A stretch of 64,000 nt of DNA from Siphonodentalium dalli (GCA_032622095.1 CP136065.1:37110732-37174731), one strand, 5' to 3'. Shown: positions 1 through 12,600, counted from the first letter of the stretch. The notes: generated by a model from the sequence alone, not told the origin. Made by a program: numbers and translations.

Positions 1-904
1 TGGTTGCGTTTTTAAACGAGATTTAGCTTTAATCATATACACTTTGTCGCATTCTCGGGATCTAAAATGCATAATAACTATAAATGTTGCCAATATCATT
101 ATCAAAGTTCCTTTGGTGGTAGAGCGAGTTTTTTTTTTTACAACAATGAAATGTTTTTCAATCAGTATATTCCCTGGAAACAAAGCAATGCTGGCACCAG
201 ATCAATATCCTAGCTTTTCAACGAATGTATTCTATAGTGTTGATATATTTTATAACCTTACGTATCATAATGAATAAAACTGATTACCAGTTGAACAACT
301 CTCAGTACACGCTACGAGTACATGCACTACACATATCTTGGACATGCCGTGGAGTGGCGTTCACTTAATAGTCCACTGAAATACTGCAGCAGGTCCCTAC
401 AAATAATACCCGCCGCAATGAGGCTGTCATGTATGGAGCCACAGGTCGCTTCAGGGGCTTGTTGTAAAAGCACGATGGCGATCGTCTGGAATAAGCCACA
501 TCGATGTCACACTAAGCGAGTATATGGACAATATTTGAACAGTATGTGCAGTTCCGCAATTTGTGGTTGTCGATGACGGTGAAAATGGTGAAATACCTAG
601 TCAGAGGTTCGAACGAGGCTATGTCAGCTATTGCGGCAGATCGCTATTGCAATAAGATAAGAAAACAGTGTACATGTATACTATATATCGATATTCCCTG
701 GAATAATACTCTGTCATTGATGTTTTCACTGCTTCTGGTATCGAATCATTATTGTTCATGCCATACTGATATTCGTCTCAATGGACCAATTGTCTTGCCA
801 CGAATTTATAATGTATGCATTTGGATACCAGTCGGTGTGCGGGCTTGATCTCTCAAGCATTCCAAACGAAAATAATTTATTCACAGACTGTTTTTCGTTC
901 ATAA
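1..904. other. Unannotated AT-rich DNA
   Basis: I see no recognisable gene, repeat array or RNA here. Short open frames exist on the plus strand (for example 546-848), but they lack recognisable motifs and behave like chance frames in AT-rich DNA. The right edge is set by the 3' tail of the LINE that follows. Confidence 0.5.
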
Positions 905-3900
905 GTATAATAATGTATAGCATTTTTAAAGCGCCTTATCCCATGAGGCCCAAAGCGCTCAATGATACAACAGATGACCGAGCTCCAGCACATTTAAACA
1001 CATATATGCATGTACACACAAACAATAACTACAATGAAATAAATCAAACAATTCATATACAAATCAGGATGAAGGCTGTGTGTATTGTATAAAACAATGC
1101 AGGAAATGTGTGCTCAGCTTTGGTCGTCGTCGTTGCCATAGTGAAGTTTAAACAGATACGTTTTGAGTTCTGTTTTGAAAGAGTCCAAAGTAGCAAAATT
1201 CCTAAGTGTAAGCGGGAGTGAATTCCAAAGGTTTGGGCCGTAGCATTCAAAAGATCGACGACCATAATTAACAAGGTCACGTTTGGGGACAGCAAGTAAT
1301 ATTTTATCAGCTGACCTTAAGCCTGGTTTACCAGGTACATAGCATGAAAGAAGAGATTCGATATATACAGGGAGGGGCGAGAGACAGTCAAATTTCTTAC
1401 AACATAAGACAGCAATTTTATAGTCAATGCGGGCTTGAATTGGTAGCCAGTGCAGTTCTTTGAACATTGGTGTCAGGTCAGAAAATTTAGGCTTCTTAAG
1501 AATCACACGAGCAGCAATGTTCATCATACGTTGAAGTTTATCAATTTCTGTCTTTGGTAAGCCAGCCAGAAGTGGGTTACAGTAGTCAATCTTGGAAAGA
1601 ACAAATGACGAAACAAGAGTTTTAGCAGCATCGGTGGTTATGAATGGCCTGATGTGAGAAATTCTCCTTATATCCAGAAATAGACTTCTGCATAAATTGT
1701 TTATGTACACTTCCATTGACAGAGTACTGTCCAGGTGAATGCCCAGATATCTGGCACACGACGATGGCTTTATGTCGGAATCACCTATACGAATGCAGTC
1801 CAAAGGGGTGTTCTTAATTCTGTGATCAGTTCCAAATAACATTATCTCGGTTTTGTCATCATTTAAACACAGTTGGTTTGCGCCCATCCAGTTCTTCACT
1901 GCCGTTATACATTGCTGCATTTCTGAGATATTGTTTGCGAACTCTGATGGTGAGCTGGGCGTATAAATCAGTGTATCGTCTGCGTACATGTGGTATTGTA
2001 GATTTCTCTGTGTGATGATTTGCCCCAATGGCTTAGTGTACATGAGATAGAGCACGGGCCCAAGGACTGATCCCTGGGGGACACCAAAGGATAGTTCATA
2101 TGGTTTGGAACAGAATTCTCCACAGTGAACAGTCTGGATTCTGCCTGATAGATATGACTTGAACCATTGGAGAACTTTCCCTGAAATTCCGAATGTTTTG
2201 TTAAGGCGTGAAATTATGATGTTGTGATCCAAAGTATCAAAGGCAGCAGAGAGGTCGAGAAATGAGGCTATAGTGACATTGTGGTCATCTGCTGCACAAA
2301 GCAAGTCGTTGGTGACGCGGACAAGTGCAGTTTCCGTACTGTGGTGTCGTCGATAAGCTGATTGGAAAGGTTCATTCATGTCATTATCCTCCATATGTTG
2401 TCTGAGTTGATAGAGTACCACGCGCTCAAGAAGCTTGGATATAAAAGGAAGGTTAGAAACAGGTCTATAGTTCTTGAGATTGTTCCTATCCATGTTTGGC
2501 TTTTTCAGCAATGGTTTAACCACAGCTTGTTTGAAGCAAGTGGGAACTATACCGTCTTCCAGGGATGTATTCACTATCCTCGTAAGAAAAGTTACTAGTT
2601 GGTCGTTATGCTGTTTAAGAATGAGTGATGGTACAGGATCCAGAGAACACGATTTTGATGGCATTGACATGAGAACACGTTTGACCGTCTCTGTTGTAAC
2701 ACATTCAAACTTAACAAATTTGGTTCCGGTGAATTCCTCAAACTCAGCTTCTCCTGCAGACACTTGTTGTATATTCGCACGAATTTTGGTAACTTTGTCT
2801 TGGAAAAATGTGGCAAATGTTTCTGGGAGTGTATCCATGGGAATGTCACTAGGTAGAGTAGAACATTTACCTTTGCCCAGCATAGTGTTGGTAATGTTGA
2901 ACAGTTTCTTGGTTGATTTGCAATTTGCTAATTGTTCACTATAAAAGTCAGATCTCGCATGCTTTATCAACTCGCTTACACATGTATTCATTTCCTTGAA
3001 AATTTCGCGGTGAACAGTTAATTTAGATTTTCTCCACATGCGCTTCACCTTTCTGCGTTCTCGTTTCTTATTCAAAATTTGGGAAGTTAGCCATGGTGCA
3101 GATGTCCTGTTGGTAATCTCACGTGTCATCGTGGGTGCATGCTTATTAAGAATAGAAGACAGCTGGTCATTGTAATAAACTGCCAAGTCGTTGCAGGAGT
3201 TCAAGTTTGTGGAAGATAGGAATGCTTCACGGATCTCCGATGAGAATTTACTTAACACGATGCTTTTGAGATTCCTTGAAGTGACTTTACGTTTGGGTGC
3301 AACAGGTTTCACATTCCGGAAAGAAAATTCAATCAGGAAGTGGTCAGAAACGGCTTTATCAGAGACCTGGAGACTGTTAATTTTCATGGTGTTTTCTTTT
3401 ATAATCACCCAGTCAAGTGTGTGTAGTGAACGATGAGTCGGTGACGTTATGATCTGTGTGAAGCCAAATTTATCCATGAGTTCTCTTACACAATTTACAT
3501 TGCTGTCAGATATTGATTCAAAATGTAGATTAATGTCACCTAGGATGAATGAATGTCCATCTGTTAAACTATATGCCGTGAGTAAGGCTTTGAAATCTTT
3601 GACGAATTTCGGAGTTTTTAGCTTGTTCTTTTTACTCGGTGGAGGTCTGTAAATACACACGAATGTTATGGGTCGAGAAGGTGTTCTAATAATAAATTCA
3701 GCAGCCTCGAATGTTGAATACTGTGTGATAACTTTCCAATTGACAGCAAAGTCTGATTTGTGTAACAAACCGATGCCCCCGCCAGTGCCCTTTCTTGGTG
3801 ATGATATCATGTTATAGCCTACAGGTGTTGCTTGGCTAATCAGTGCTTCATCCCCAGCAGGCATCAGTCAGGTTTCAGTTATGAAGAAGAAGTCACTTTT

Positions 3901-4640
3901 GCTATCAGACACAAGATCGTTGATGGTGTGGACCTTGTTCCTGATAGATCGGGCATTTAAGAGGTTAATAACTATAGGATCCTCTTGGAGATGTGGTGTA
4001 GCTATTTCAACAAGAGTACTGTTGGTGTGTTTTGGTGATTTAGCACAATGATGATGTTGGATAGCACTTCGAACATGTTCTGTATTCCATGGAATATTGT
4101 ATGTCCTTGATGAGTCAAAAGTAGGGTGACAGAATTTTGGATCCAGGATACGGTGTTTCTTCATCACCTTGAACAAGGAGGCTCTAGGCCGGTGTTGGTT
4201 GTGATTTGTTGTCTTGTTGATGGTGTGAAGTTCCTCAGACGTGTACACAATGAAGCCCATGTTGGTAGTTGGCAGACAGGAAAGGTGTTTACAAAAACCA
4301 ATTAGAGGTGTGAAATCAGAAGTGCTTGGTAACACTATACTAATCTGGAGTAGTAGGCCCTTTGTCTTTGGTGTAATCCAGTAATGGGTTGTGTAATCCA
4401 AGCTTGATGTCAGAACAAAGCTCAGGATGAGAAATTGGAAAAACACCAACATATTCCAATAGAAAACCTCACAAAGTCAGAAAAATATGATAAATTTCTG
4501 CACAAAAATCACAAGGTCTGAAGCAGCACATTTAACACATTTAGCAAGCCAAATGTCACAAAAATATTCCAATGAACAATAGTAGAAAACAATCGAATAG
4601 CAGGAGCTCGGAAAAGTGTGACCACACTGGGTGGCAATAT
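905..4640 (-). mobile_element. CR1/L2-like LINE, nearly full length
   Basis: This is a non-LTR retrotransposon on the minus strand. Its coding region (1114-4452) carries an apurinic-type endonuclease followed by reverse transcriptase. The 3' end at 905-970 reads, on the element strand, GAGCGCTTTGGGCC, then GGATAAGGCGCTTT, then a short ATTAT-rich tail. This is a folded 3' module of the kind known from CR1/L2-clade LINEs, and a similar tail ends the LINE fragment at 24.25 kb. The 5' limit is uncertain: sequence upstream of the first ATG to about 4640 is probably 5' UTR. No target-site duplication could be fixed. One nonsense codon is visible, so the copy looks young but is probably inactive. 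Confidence 0.9.
1114..4452 (-). pseudogene. LINE endonuclease-reverse transcriptase ORF with one nonsense codon
   Basis: The frame opens with ATG at 4452 and runs 194 codons to a TGA at 3868-3870. It then continues in the same frame for another 917 codons (the ATG at 3864 is internal) to the stop at 1114. The TGA follows ITET, where the family has ITETW, so a TGG-to-TGA change is the simple reading. The endonuclease begins near residue 162 (INLLNARS), with the catalytic Glu in TET, ILGDIN downstream and VSDHF as the SDH motif (residues 173-175 of the downstream segment). The RT has AFDTLDH (541-547), GVPQGSVLGP (594 on) and YADD (627-630) in the same numbering. The C-terminus (NLWNSLPLTLR, SFKTELKTYLF) is typical of CR1/L2 proteins. 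The protein would nick target DNA and reverse-transcribe its own RNA. No RNase H domain is seen. Confidence 0.92.
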
Positions 4641-4733
4641 AAATATCAGTATATTGTGCTATATATGATTATTTGCGGGTGACTAGTGTCATATGAATAC
4701 ATATATATGCATAATGATGATCCTTAAATACAT

Positions 4734-5205
4734 ATTATGGACTTGTTCGAGTGCGTGAAACTGATAAATTAGTATGCACGCGCTTTGTCAACTGGAGGAA
4801 TGTAGCATTCGACTAACATCAAGCAAATCGAACGTGCTACTCTTTAGAAAACATCGTCTGAACTACGCTCAATTGTAAATATTTACTTCTCGATTCGGGA
4901 CGCAACTATCGGCAATAAACTAACGGAAACGATTTCGCCATCGAGTCACTGCATTTAACTAAAGACATGCTATGGACTTGTTCGGGTTTGTGAAACTGAT
5001 AAGTTAACATTCAGGCGCTATGTCAACTGGTGAGCATTTTAGTAACATCGCCGAAATTTTCAAGCAAATCGACAGTACCGCTCCATAGAAATCATCGTCT
5101 GAACTACCCTCAATTGTTAATATTTACATCTCTATTCGGGACCCAACTATCTGCGATAAACTGGCGAAAACGATTTCACATTCGAGAATCACTGCAATTA
5201 ATTAA
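4734..5205. repeat. Two-copy tandem duplication, ~237-bp unit
   Basis: Two diverged direct copies lie head to tail (about 4734-4970 and 4971-5205). Both begin near TATGGACTTGTTCG and share GTGAAACTGATAA, CATCGTCTGAACTAC and CGAGTCACTGCA-like blocks. They sit just upstream of the LINE 5' end. They could be unrelated local duplications or 5' monomers of that LINE. Confidence 0.8.
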
Positions 5206-5209
5206 TATA

Positions 5210-5455
5210 TAAGAATGGCGTTGTGTGTTGCCAATTTGGATATAATATGTGTAACAATAACTACTTTGATCAAGATTATTCTCCATTTATATTTGATCAC
5301 CTAACGCAATGTTTCACAACACTTTAATATATACTAATGGTGGTGTGTCCCGGATATAATACTTGTACAAATAACTACTTTGAGCAAGAATATTCTCCAA
5401 TTATATTTTATCACCCTACCAGACTGTTTCACATCACTTTAAGCACACACGCTTC
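5210..5455. repeat. Two-copy tandem duplication, ~120-bp unit
   Basis: Two direct copies share GGATATAATA, AATAACTACTTTGA, CAAGA.TATTCTCCA and TGTTTCACA. They directly follow the 237-bp duplication but have a different unit. No coding potential is visible. Confidence 0.75.
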
Positions 5456-5752
5456 GATAATCTGAAACATTCCGATATCCTTCATATTAACACCGCTATA
5501 GGGCTACATAGGGCTTTCCCCACCCACTATTTGTATTACCCGCGACTGTCGTCCTATTGACATTGGCTGAGTCCTGCCCCGAATTGTGGTTGGCTGATAA
5601 TGACGTACATGTAACACGTTTTGAATGTAATGGAAATAACAATTTGGTTCAGATTATCGAATGCATAGCTGTTCAGTAGTTTGATGTCAACTCAACTGGT
5701 CACTGTCCCGTTTCGTGGCAACTATTTGGGCTCACCACCCTCCAAATGGACA

Positions 5753-6042
5753 AACATATAAATATGCGCCTGCCAATATAATTCAGAGATAGTAGTCCAC
5801 CCTCGTCTTCTCTGTCCTTCGATCCATCCTCATCTTCTCTGTCTTTCGATTCACCTACATCTGATTTGTACTTCGATCCACCTTCTTCTGATATGTTTTT
5901 CGATCCACCCGTGTCCGTGGAGCTTTGGAGAAATATGACTAAACATGTACTAGCAATATTGCGTACCGGTTATACATTTTGCAGGATGTATGTATTCGCG
6001 GCTGTATCATCGAGGATGTCTCATTATTTGCAGAATATTTAA
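5753..6042 (+). other. Open frame with S/D/F/P-rich repeats behind a TATA-like motif
   Basis: A frame is open from 5782 to a TAA at 6040-6042 (86 codons), with the first ATG at 5893 (49 codons). Its first half encodes a repeat of the form SLSFDPSSS / DLYFDPPSSD / MFFDPPV, made by a ~36-39-bp tandem repeat in the DNA. A TATAAAT at 5757-5763 lies 28 bp before a TTCAGA at 5782-5787, the spacing expected of a TATA/initiator pair. This may be a first exon or a promoter-proximal transcript. It may equally be a minisatellite that happens to stay open. I do not recognise the product. Confidence 0.3.
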
Positions 6043-7078
6043 CTTTTATAACCGCATTAATTGCTTTCGATATTTAGGTGTGAACACAATGCATAATATA
6101 ACAGCTAACATTTCTAATGAAGTATGTTTCAGTTGGAGTGTAGATTAGAGGTCGTATTGCGAAGTATCTGGTGTGTATTTAATCCGATTTGTAGTTTTTT
6201 GTCCGTATTTAGAGGCTTTCTGGTGTGGCGAATGAGAAATCTTCAGTGATAGTCGTAGTTGTAATAATTTGAGTGATTAGTTGTTTTAACATATATAATT
6301 ATGAGGTACTGCATTGATGAAACCAATATATTTTATATTATATACATGCCTAGTAATATTATATTGAGGGCCTTGCCATTTCTGACTATGATTTTCTTGT
6401 CTGCTCTGTTCTTCGGTCGATCAGGAATCCCTGATTACCACTCGCGTAAAATAATTGCTCAAGAATTTATCTCATTTGTCAGCTAGCGCGGGCGATTCAC
6501 CGCAATCAAAGTCCTAGAGCAAATTATATTAGAAATGACCAACATCCGATCGTTGTGTATTGCCTTGTACTGTGGCGGGTCATTAGCCAATGGACCTTTC
6601 GCCTATCTATAATCTATGCCGAGCGCGGTAATGATGTACGTCAGCTCGTGCCACTGACTCGCATTGACTGAGTTTATATTAATACGGTAATCTTATGAAT
6701 TAATGTTTACTACACTCGCGGGCGCAGCAAACTAGGATGTATTGCCCACCAATAACCCTCGAACCAATTATATGATATGAGGCCCTCTGTCAACCTGTCA
6801 AAGAGAGCAAATTGATATCGGAATTCGTTCGATTCCATACCGATGCCCGGTAACCTGTACTTTGGGAATGTGTTCGGAGCATTGAACTCGGCATTACGAT
6901 ATACGTTCGATCACGCATGAGGCATAGCCTGCATTAATTTTATGTGTTCTGTTTGATGTTTGTTGTTGTTTATGTGTTCTGTTGGATGTTTATTGTTGTT
7001 TACGCCGGTATCACGACGCTGTCGGCTTAATGAAGGGTGAAATGGTGGTGTCAGCGAGTTCGATTTCACCGGGCCATA
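6043..7078. other. Unannotated DNA
   Basis: No gene or clear repeat is seen. Short frames such as 6301-6486 (plus) have a hydrophobic stretch but no family match that I can recognise. The last 100 bp hold short TGTTGTTTATGTGTTCTGTT repeats leading into the minisatellite. Confidence 0.5.
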
Positions 7079-7471
7079 TAACCCGACGCCCGGTAAGGGA
7101 CCAACTGGCCGAGATAAGATCCAAACCCGACGCCCGGTAAGGGACCAACTGGTCGAGATAAGATCCAACCCGGCGCCCGGTAAGGGACCAAATGGCCGAG
7201 ATAAGATCCAACCCGCCGTCCGATAAGGGACCAACTGGCCGATAAAAGATCCCACCGACGCACGGTAAGGGACCAACTGGCCGAGAAAAGATCAAACTCG
7301 ACGCCCGTAGGGACCAACTGGTCGAGATAAGATCGAACCCGACGCCTGGTAAGGGACCAACTGGCCGAGAAACATCCAACCCGCCCGACGCCCGATAAGG
7401 GACCAACTTGCCGAGATAAGATCCAACCCGACGCCCTGTAAGGAACCAACTGGCCGAGATAAAAATCCAAC
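7079..7471. repeat. Minisatellite, ~43-bp unit, about nine copies
   Basis: The unit reads approximately CCCGACGCCCGGTAAGGGAC followed by CAACTGGCCGAGATAAGATC. About nine units of 40-45 bp run from 7079 to 7471, with small indels and substitutions. The minus strand is open in several frames at once. Because the unit length is not a multiple of three and the phase drifts, the open frames are a by-product of the repeat and not evidence of a gene. It is much more GC-rich than its surroundings. Confidence 0.93.
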
Positions 7472-7984
7472 CGGGCTCAGCGATGCTTATTTGCATGGGT
7501 TCATTGATAAACTGACCAAATAAGTATCGATCAGCTCTCCAATTCTCCCGTCTAACCCTCAAGAGAACTAATATATTCTAATTCACTCCTTAATAATTTC
7601 CCACTAAATGATAAAATTGTTTAAACTAAAATCCCAAACCAATGACCCCAATCGACCTGCAAGTCATTTCTTATCATCATGTACCAGTACATTTTTATAT
7701 AACATTAATAATTTGAACAACTTTTCAAAACTACCACAACAATAATTGTAAGTAAAATATATTTTGTTCGAATTCCAACAGTTTCCCAATAACAACAGGC
7801 GGCGAGCGCGTGGACACGATCGGCTTGAAGTGACGTAGTCGGTTCATCGCTTTTTTTGTGAAATGGACACCACGCAGCGAGCACGCACACACAGTCGGCT
7901 TTAAGTGACGTAGGTGCACGCTTTTTATGAAGTGGCCACTTCAGTTATTGCCTGATGAACGTCGAAAACGTTCGAGTAACCGTA

Positions 7985-8205
7985 TGGCGACAAAAGCAAA
8001 AGATGTTACGTTACCTGACGTTTGTTTAGATCCGGATATGGTAAACATAAATAGCATTATTTGTTACTGTTTTCCTGATATGGAAATAATAAAGAGCGTT
8101 TATATCATTTGTGTGTGATTGACCAATAGAATTGCGCTGTGTTATGTAAAGAGAAGCATAACATCTGTAACACGAACAGGCTCTTGTTACTATTGTCATA
8201 AAGAC
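7985..8205 (-). mobile_element. Truncated, diverged copy of the TTAA-type MITE
   Basis: This matches the middle of the element at 53719-54244 in reverse orientation. Shared blocks include GTTTAGATCCGGATATGG, TAAACATAAA, TGGAAATAATAAAGAGCG, CAATAGAATTGCG and CAGGCTCTTG. Neither terminal AGGCACG nor a flanking TTAA is present, so both ends are missing or too diverged to see. It is clearly older than the copies at 32.65 and 61.99 kb. Confidence 0.8.
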
Positions 8206-9202
8206 AATCCGATTTGATAGTAATTCCGAAGCAGTGTTCCCAAACTTCCCCATCGAATTTGCGGTCTCCGGTGACAAACTCGAAAAGTAAACAATCGCTA
8301 CAAAGGTGCATTATATGCTCTCATGACCACTGTCATGTCATATTAGTATTGGCACGAAGCTGGATAAATGCTAATATTAATGGTGGTCAGTTCATTGTTT
8401 ACGGTGTTGTTGTTGTTGACATTGAATCTCTTGTGAATTACACTGCTGCATACAGTACATGTATATCCTCTCTTGTAAATGTAAATGCACGTGCTTTGAA
8501 ACAATCAGAACACTGTCAACTGGATTGAACAACAGGTCCTTGTCAACAGTCTAATATTAATAGCTGCTCGTTGTTATTATTGTCACTATTGGTTGATATC
8601 AAAGCTCGTGTTAATTGTACCTGTATCCTCTTGTGTCAGTAAATGTGCCAGTGTTTTGATAGTCACAGCACTGTCTATTTCAACATCAGCACTGAATGAT
8701 ATCAGGTTACAACCTATCTCAGATCATGCCATGAATCTCTACTCCAAATCGTATACGGCACAGTTGTCACAATTTAGTGAAAATGTCAATGATTAAGCCT
8801 GTTTTCGCATAATTGAAACCTGTCCGGTTAACAAAGGAACCGAAATAAGACCGTCTTAACAACTGTCCACACCAGAAAAGGTAACATTTTACAAATAAAA
8901 ACAATAGTTTGTAAATCGACTGCGATCAATTGCACAAAATGGCATCGATATAAAATAGGTGAGTGGTAAAGCAGGGAACTTATCTTAATTCGAACTCAAG
9001 TTAAGGCGGACCCGCATAACACAGAATGAATGCTGGATCATTGTATTGAATACAAACAATTACTAATACATATTAAATATCAGCAGTCAAATTCAGTCAT
9101 ACAGTATGGAGTCATTGTCGTATATAATTTGGTCGCCGATAAATATGATCTTTGAATCACGAAAATTTTTAAGTTAGAAAATTTTCATGGGCACATAGCA
9201 TA
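8206..9202. other. Unannotated DNA
   Basis: No gene or RNA is recognised. The plus-strand frame 8214-8528 overlaps the edge of the decayed MITE and shows no known motif. Confidence 0.45.
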
Positions 9203-9279
9203 ACGGTAAAAAACCGTAAAACTGATGAAACGGTATGGGACCGTCGATTATGACGGTCCGAAACTGTCAAACTGACAGT
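9203..9279. other. Three consecutive short hairpins
   Basis: Within 77 bp there are three separate inverted repeats. They are ACGGT...ACCGT (9203-9217), GGACCGTC...GACGGTCC (9238-9259, 8-bp arms) and ACTGTCA...TGACAGT (9263-9279, 7-bp arms). The first two share the ACCGT/ACGGT core. This may be the core of a short foldback element; no ends were defined. Confidence 0.6.
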
Positions 9280-11824
9280 ATTTTCTAACAGTGTACGTTT
9301 ATTGCGTCAATGTGGCTTTATTAGGTCAACGTAGCTTTATTAGGTTAGTACTACTTTCATGACGTAAATGTATAGGCAAATTACGCAGACAACTATAGGG
9401 ACCTCAACCGACCTAAATGACGTCAGTATATGCTCAAATCCCACCCACGGACATAACAGTTTAAGCGACGACACTAGCCACATATCCGATATATATCATC
9501 ACCGAATGGGCTTAACTTGTGTTTTTGAAATAAGATGGATTATTAATCAGAACCTCATTTAATAGTTCGACATGACCATTGCATTAGAAAATTCGTTGAA
9601 TATGTAGGTACCTATTTTACCCTTGGAATCCACATAGTTTAAAATTACGCCAAACATTGACTATGGCATTGAAATATCGGAACTATGTCAGTCTCTGTTA
9701 CAGTCTAAAATTTCGAAATAATCTTGTTTCAGGCATGACATTGACCAATAATGTTATTATTTGATTAGAACATGGGGTTGTGTCAGTTGGTATACACCAA
9801 AGCACCACCCGATCGCTTTACTGATAACTACATACATGTGTATGCACAACGCCTAATGTTTCGGTGGAATTGATGTTACATTGAATATAACAAATTAATA
9901 TTTTATTTGACAAAAAGCTTTAGGTTAATTGCTAGGTAACATCACTAAACTAAGATAATGCTCATATCGACTCATATAGCGTGGACAAGCACGTGCTGGA
10001 TTTGATCGTGGAATTTTAGAGACAACCATTATTATTCCACATTATCACCATGCCAATGTCAATAGGAGAATCAGACTTATTCGGCTGGCTGTGCTGATGC
10101 TGTCGCGAATTTTGTTGTCAGTTCAGTTCGACGAAAACTGACTCAGCAGTTTCAGTGCATCAAACTATTTGACATGTGTTTCAGACATCGTTATTCACAT
10201 ATTGGGTTTAAGGTAATAAATATATCTCGAGAAAAAATTAAATTTACAACAGCAAATTGTTCGTGACCTGTTTGTTGTGGACAGATGAACTCAAATTCAT
10301 CAGTTCTTGAAAATTGAGAAATTCACTTTAAATAAACTAATTTCAACATCCACACACTAACCCCATTCACGCACTTCGATGGTTGAAATATTAATAACTA
10401 GAATGCACTCATCGGAGCTGCCTATACTTGCGCCAATCATACATTTGGCATGTTTTTTATATCTTGCCAACAACAGTTTGAACTACGGGTGCTGGGCCCT
10501 CTTTTGAGAGATCAATAGGAAATATAGATATCAAATTTTAGTTCATCCATCACTGACATATTTGTGTGTATGGACAGATTACCTCTATCTCTAGTTGATA
10601 TATTCCACTAATGATGGTCTTAATAATACCGTACGGGTTGTTTGACATATTTATAGAACAATATAGACATTATGAAGGGTGTGAAGATGATTGGTTGCCG
10701 ATGATGCTATATAGTATATATCAATTGGGTTACATTACTAGTTTGACTATAATGATTTGTGTATGCCATTGCATGTCATCAAACACATCAAATTCAAATT
10801 CAAATGTCGACACAATTAAATAAAAGACACGCGATCATATTGGCTAGTCTTGGATCAACAATGTGTCAGTATGAACATGCCCTTAGCGACTGATCGACAG
10901 TTTTCGGGAACATCATCAAAATGTCAATTGAGTTGAGAATGAGAAAGTTTGTTTTCCCAGTTAATTAATAATGTGTATAAATAATCCATGTTACAACATA
11001 CACATTTTTCAGTACAATTTTGTCTCAATAGAACCATGCGCTGGACTGTTTGGCAGCACATGGTTTATATGCACCTGCGTCTTTCGGAAATGTTTTGAAC
11101 TTCGAAGAAAGTTTCCAGAAATATGTTTGGACGTCACTGTCTGCGATAAAGAAAAAACGATTCCCCACGCATCTTCTTTTAGACTTGATCTCAACTCATT
11201 TCCCTAGTTTAAAGTTACATAACATAGGCTTTAATGGGCAGTACTATTGTCCAATTTTCTTTTCCATGCAGGGTATATATAGTTATAATAAAACACGAAG
11301 CTGTTGGCAAATGGATCGGTTTAGCCTGCCCGTGTAATAACATATACGAGTCTCAGCTGTCTGGAAATCGACGAAATCATGTCTGGTGTTTTGCGCGCCC
11401 ATGTAGCTTGTGGCGTCCTGGTGTGTGTTGTGACGCCATGGCGTCTTTATCGGTTTCAAGAAAGCAATATTTCAAAATTGTTTTTTTATGAACGAATTAT
11501 CAACAAAATAAAACCAGATAGCTATGCAAATTAAGTATAAATGTGGATTTAAATTACAATAATTGGTGCAACCATTTCATATTAGCGCATGTGCATTCTT
11601 TACATTCTGTACTTCCGGTATGACGCAACATATCCGCGGAAGGACAGGCAGATAAACAGACAAATAAACAGAGATCCGGACAGACCGAAAACATTACTTG
11701 CGTACAGCATAGACTGTCGCAAGTAAATATAAATAAGCTCTCAAACATAAAATAATGAAATGAAGCAGCCTTTGTCGCAATTATTTAACATGCATATTAA
11801 CGAGAGCATCGCATTTGTGTATGA
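9280..11824. other. Unannotated DNA
   Basis: About 2.5 kb without a gene, RNA or repeat array that I can support. Frames at 10611-10823 and 11009-11337 overlap one another on both strands and carry no recognisable domain. Confidence 0.45.
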
Positions 11825-12600
11825 CGCTTATAGGGTTATTTATATAGTGCTTCGAAGAGAATGCGAACGACGAATGTCGAAATCGATTGTGTTCCAAACA
11901 CTTGGCGCAGAATGTGTGAACATACGACGTCCAATTGTCTTATAGCCAGAAGCTGTTTTTCATTGGAACTTAAATTATCACGCCCTGGTGACTGGCGTAT
12001 ACAAAGTAAGAAGATCCGATATGTATGCTGCAGAGGAATGAAAGTAACGATAGCAGAACGTTGCTAACTTGAATTCAATTCGCGGACCAATGTAGGTTTT
12101 TAAAAATTGGAGAAGCGTAGGTGCATTTCGGAACAAGCACTACAATCCTCGCGGCTGAGTTCTGTAGGCGTTGCAGACAAGTTAGTTGTTCCTGGGAACT
12201 TCCCACGAAAAGCGCGTTGCAATACTCCAATATTGATATTACATGAAGCAATCTTTTTCGCCGCCGGCGTTGTTAAATATGGGAGAAGACGTCTACGGCG
12301 CATGAGTTCAATTAATATGGGACGGGAAATGTGCTGTACTTGAGCTTCCATGGATAACGAATTAGCAATGCTGATACGGAGATTTTTCGCACATGTTGTG
12401 TGCTCTATCTCACATTCACCGATGTTCAATCTTCCCATTTCGAATGGTTCATATTTAACGACTGGAGCACACACAATTACTTCAGATTTATCATCGTTTA
12501 ATTTTAAATTATTATACAGCATCCACCTCTTGACGCCAGCGACACACATGCGTGTCATATATACGTTCATGCTTCCGAATCAAGTTTCCCAATTGTATGC
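11825..12600 (-). mobile_element. Decayed CR1/L2-like LINE 3' fragment
   Basis: On the minus strand, 12570-12340 encodes VKRWMLYNNLKLNDDKSEV, then CAKNLRISIANSLSMEAQVQ and QHISR, the region just after the YADD box in CR1/L2 reverse transcriptases. Downstream (12240-12110) the similarity continues in other frames. FTHSAPSVWNTI, near the C-terminus of such proteins, appears around 11900. The element then ends in GCACTATATAAATAA near 11830, which resembles the GCGCTATATAAA tail of related LINEs. Several frameshifts and stops are present. The 5' part, including the endonuclease, is absent. Confidence 0.85.

Noticed and set aside
2474-2944. 156-codon plus-strand frame inside the first LINE
   Set aside because: It is antisense to the intact reverse-transcriptase frame and has no independent support.
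7011-7562. Long overlapping minus-strand open frames (121-183 codons)
   Set aside because: They are produced by the 43-bp minisatellite, which stays open in several frames at once. The unit length is not a multiple of three and the phase drifts between units.
7952-7967. CTGATGA...GAAA, resembling the core of a hammerhead ribozyme (a similar GATGAACGTCGAAAA is at 60528)
   Set aside because: Only five bases separate the two core boxes, too few for stem II, and no suitable stems I and III could be drawn.
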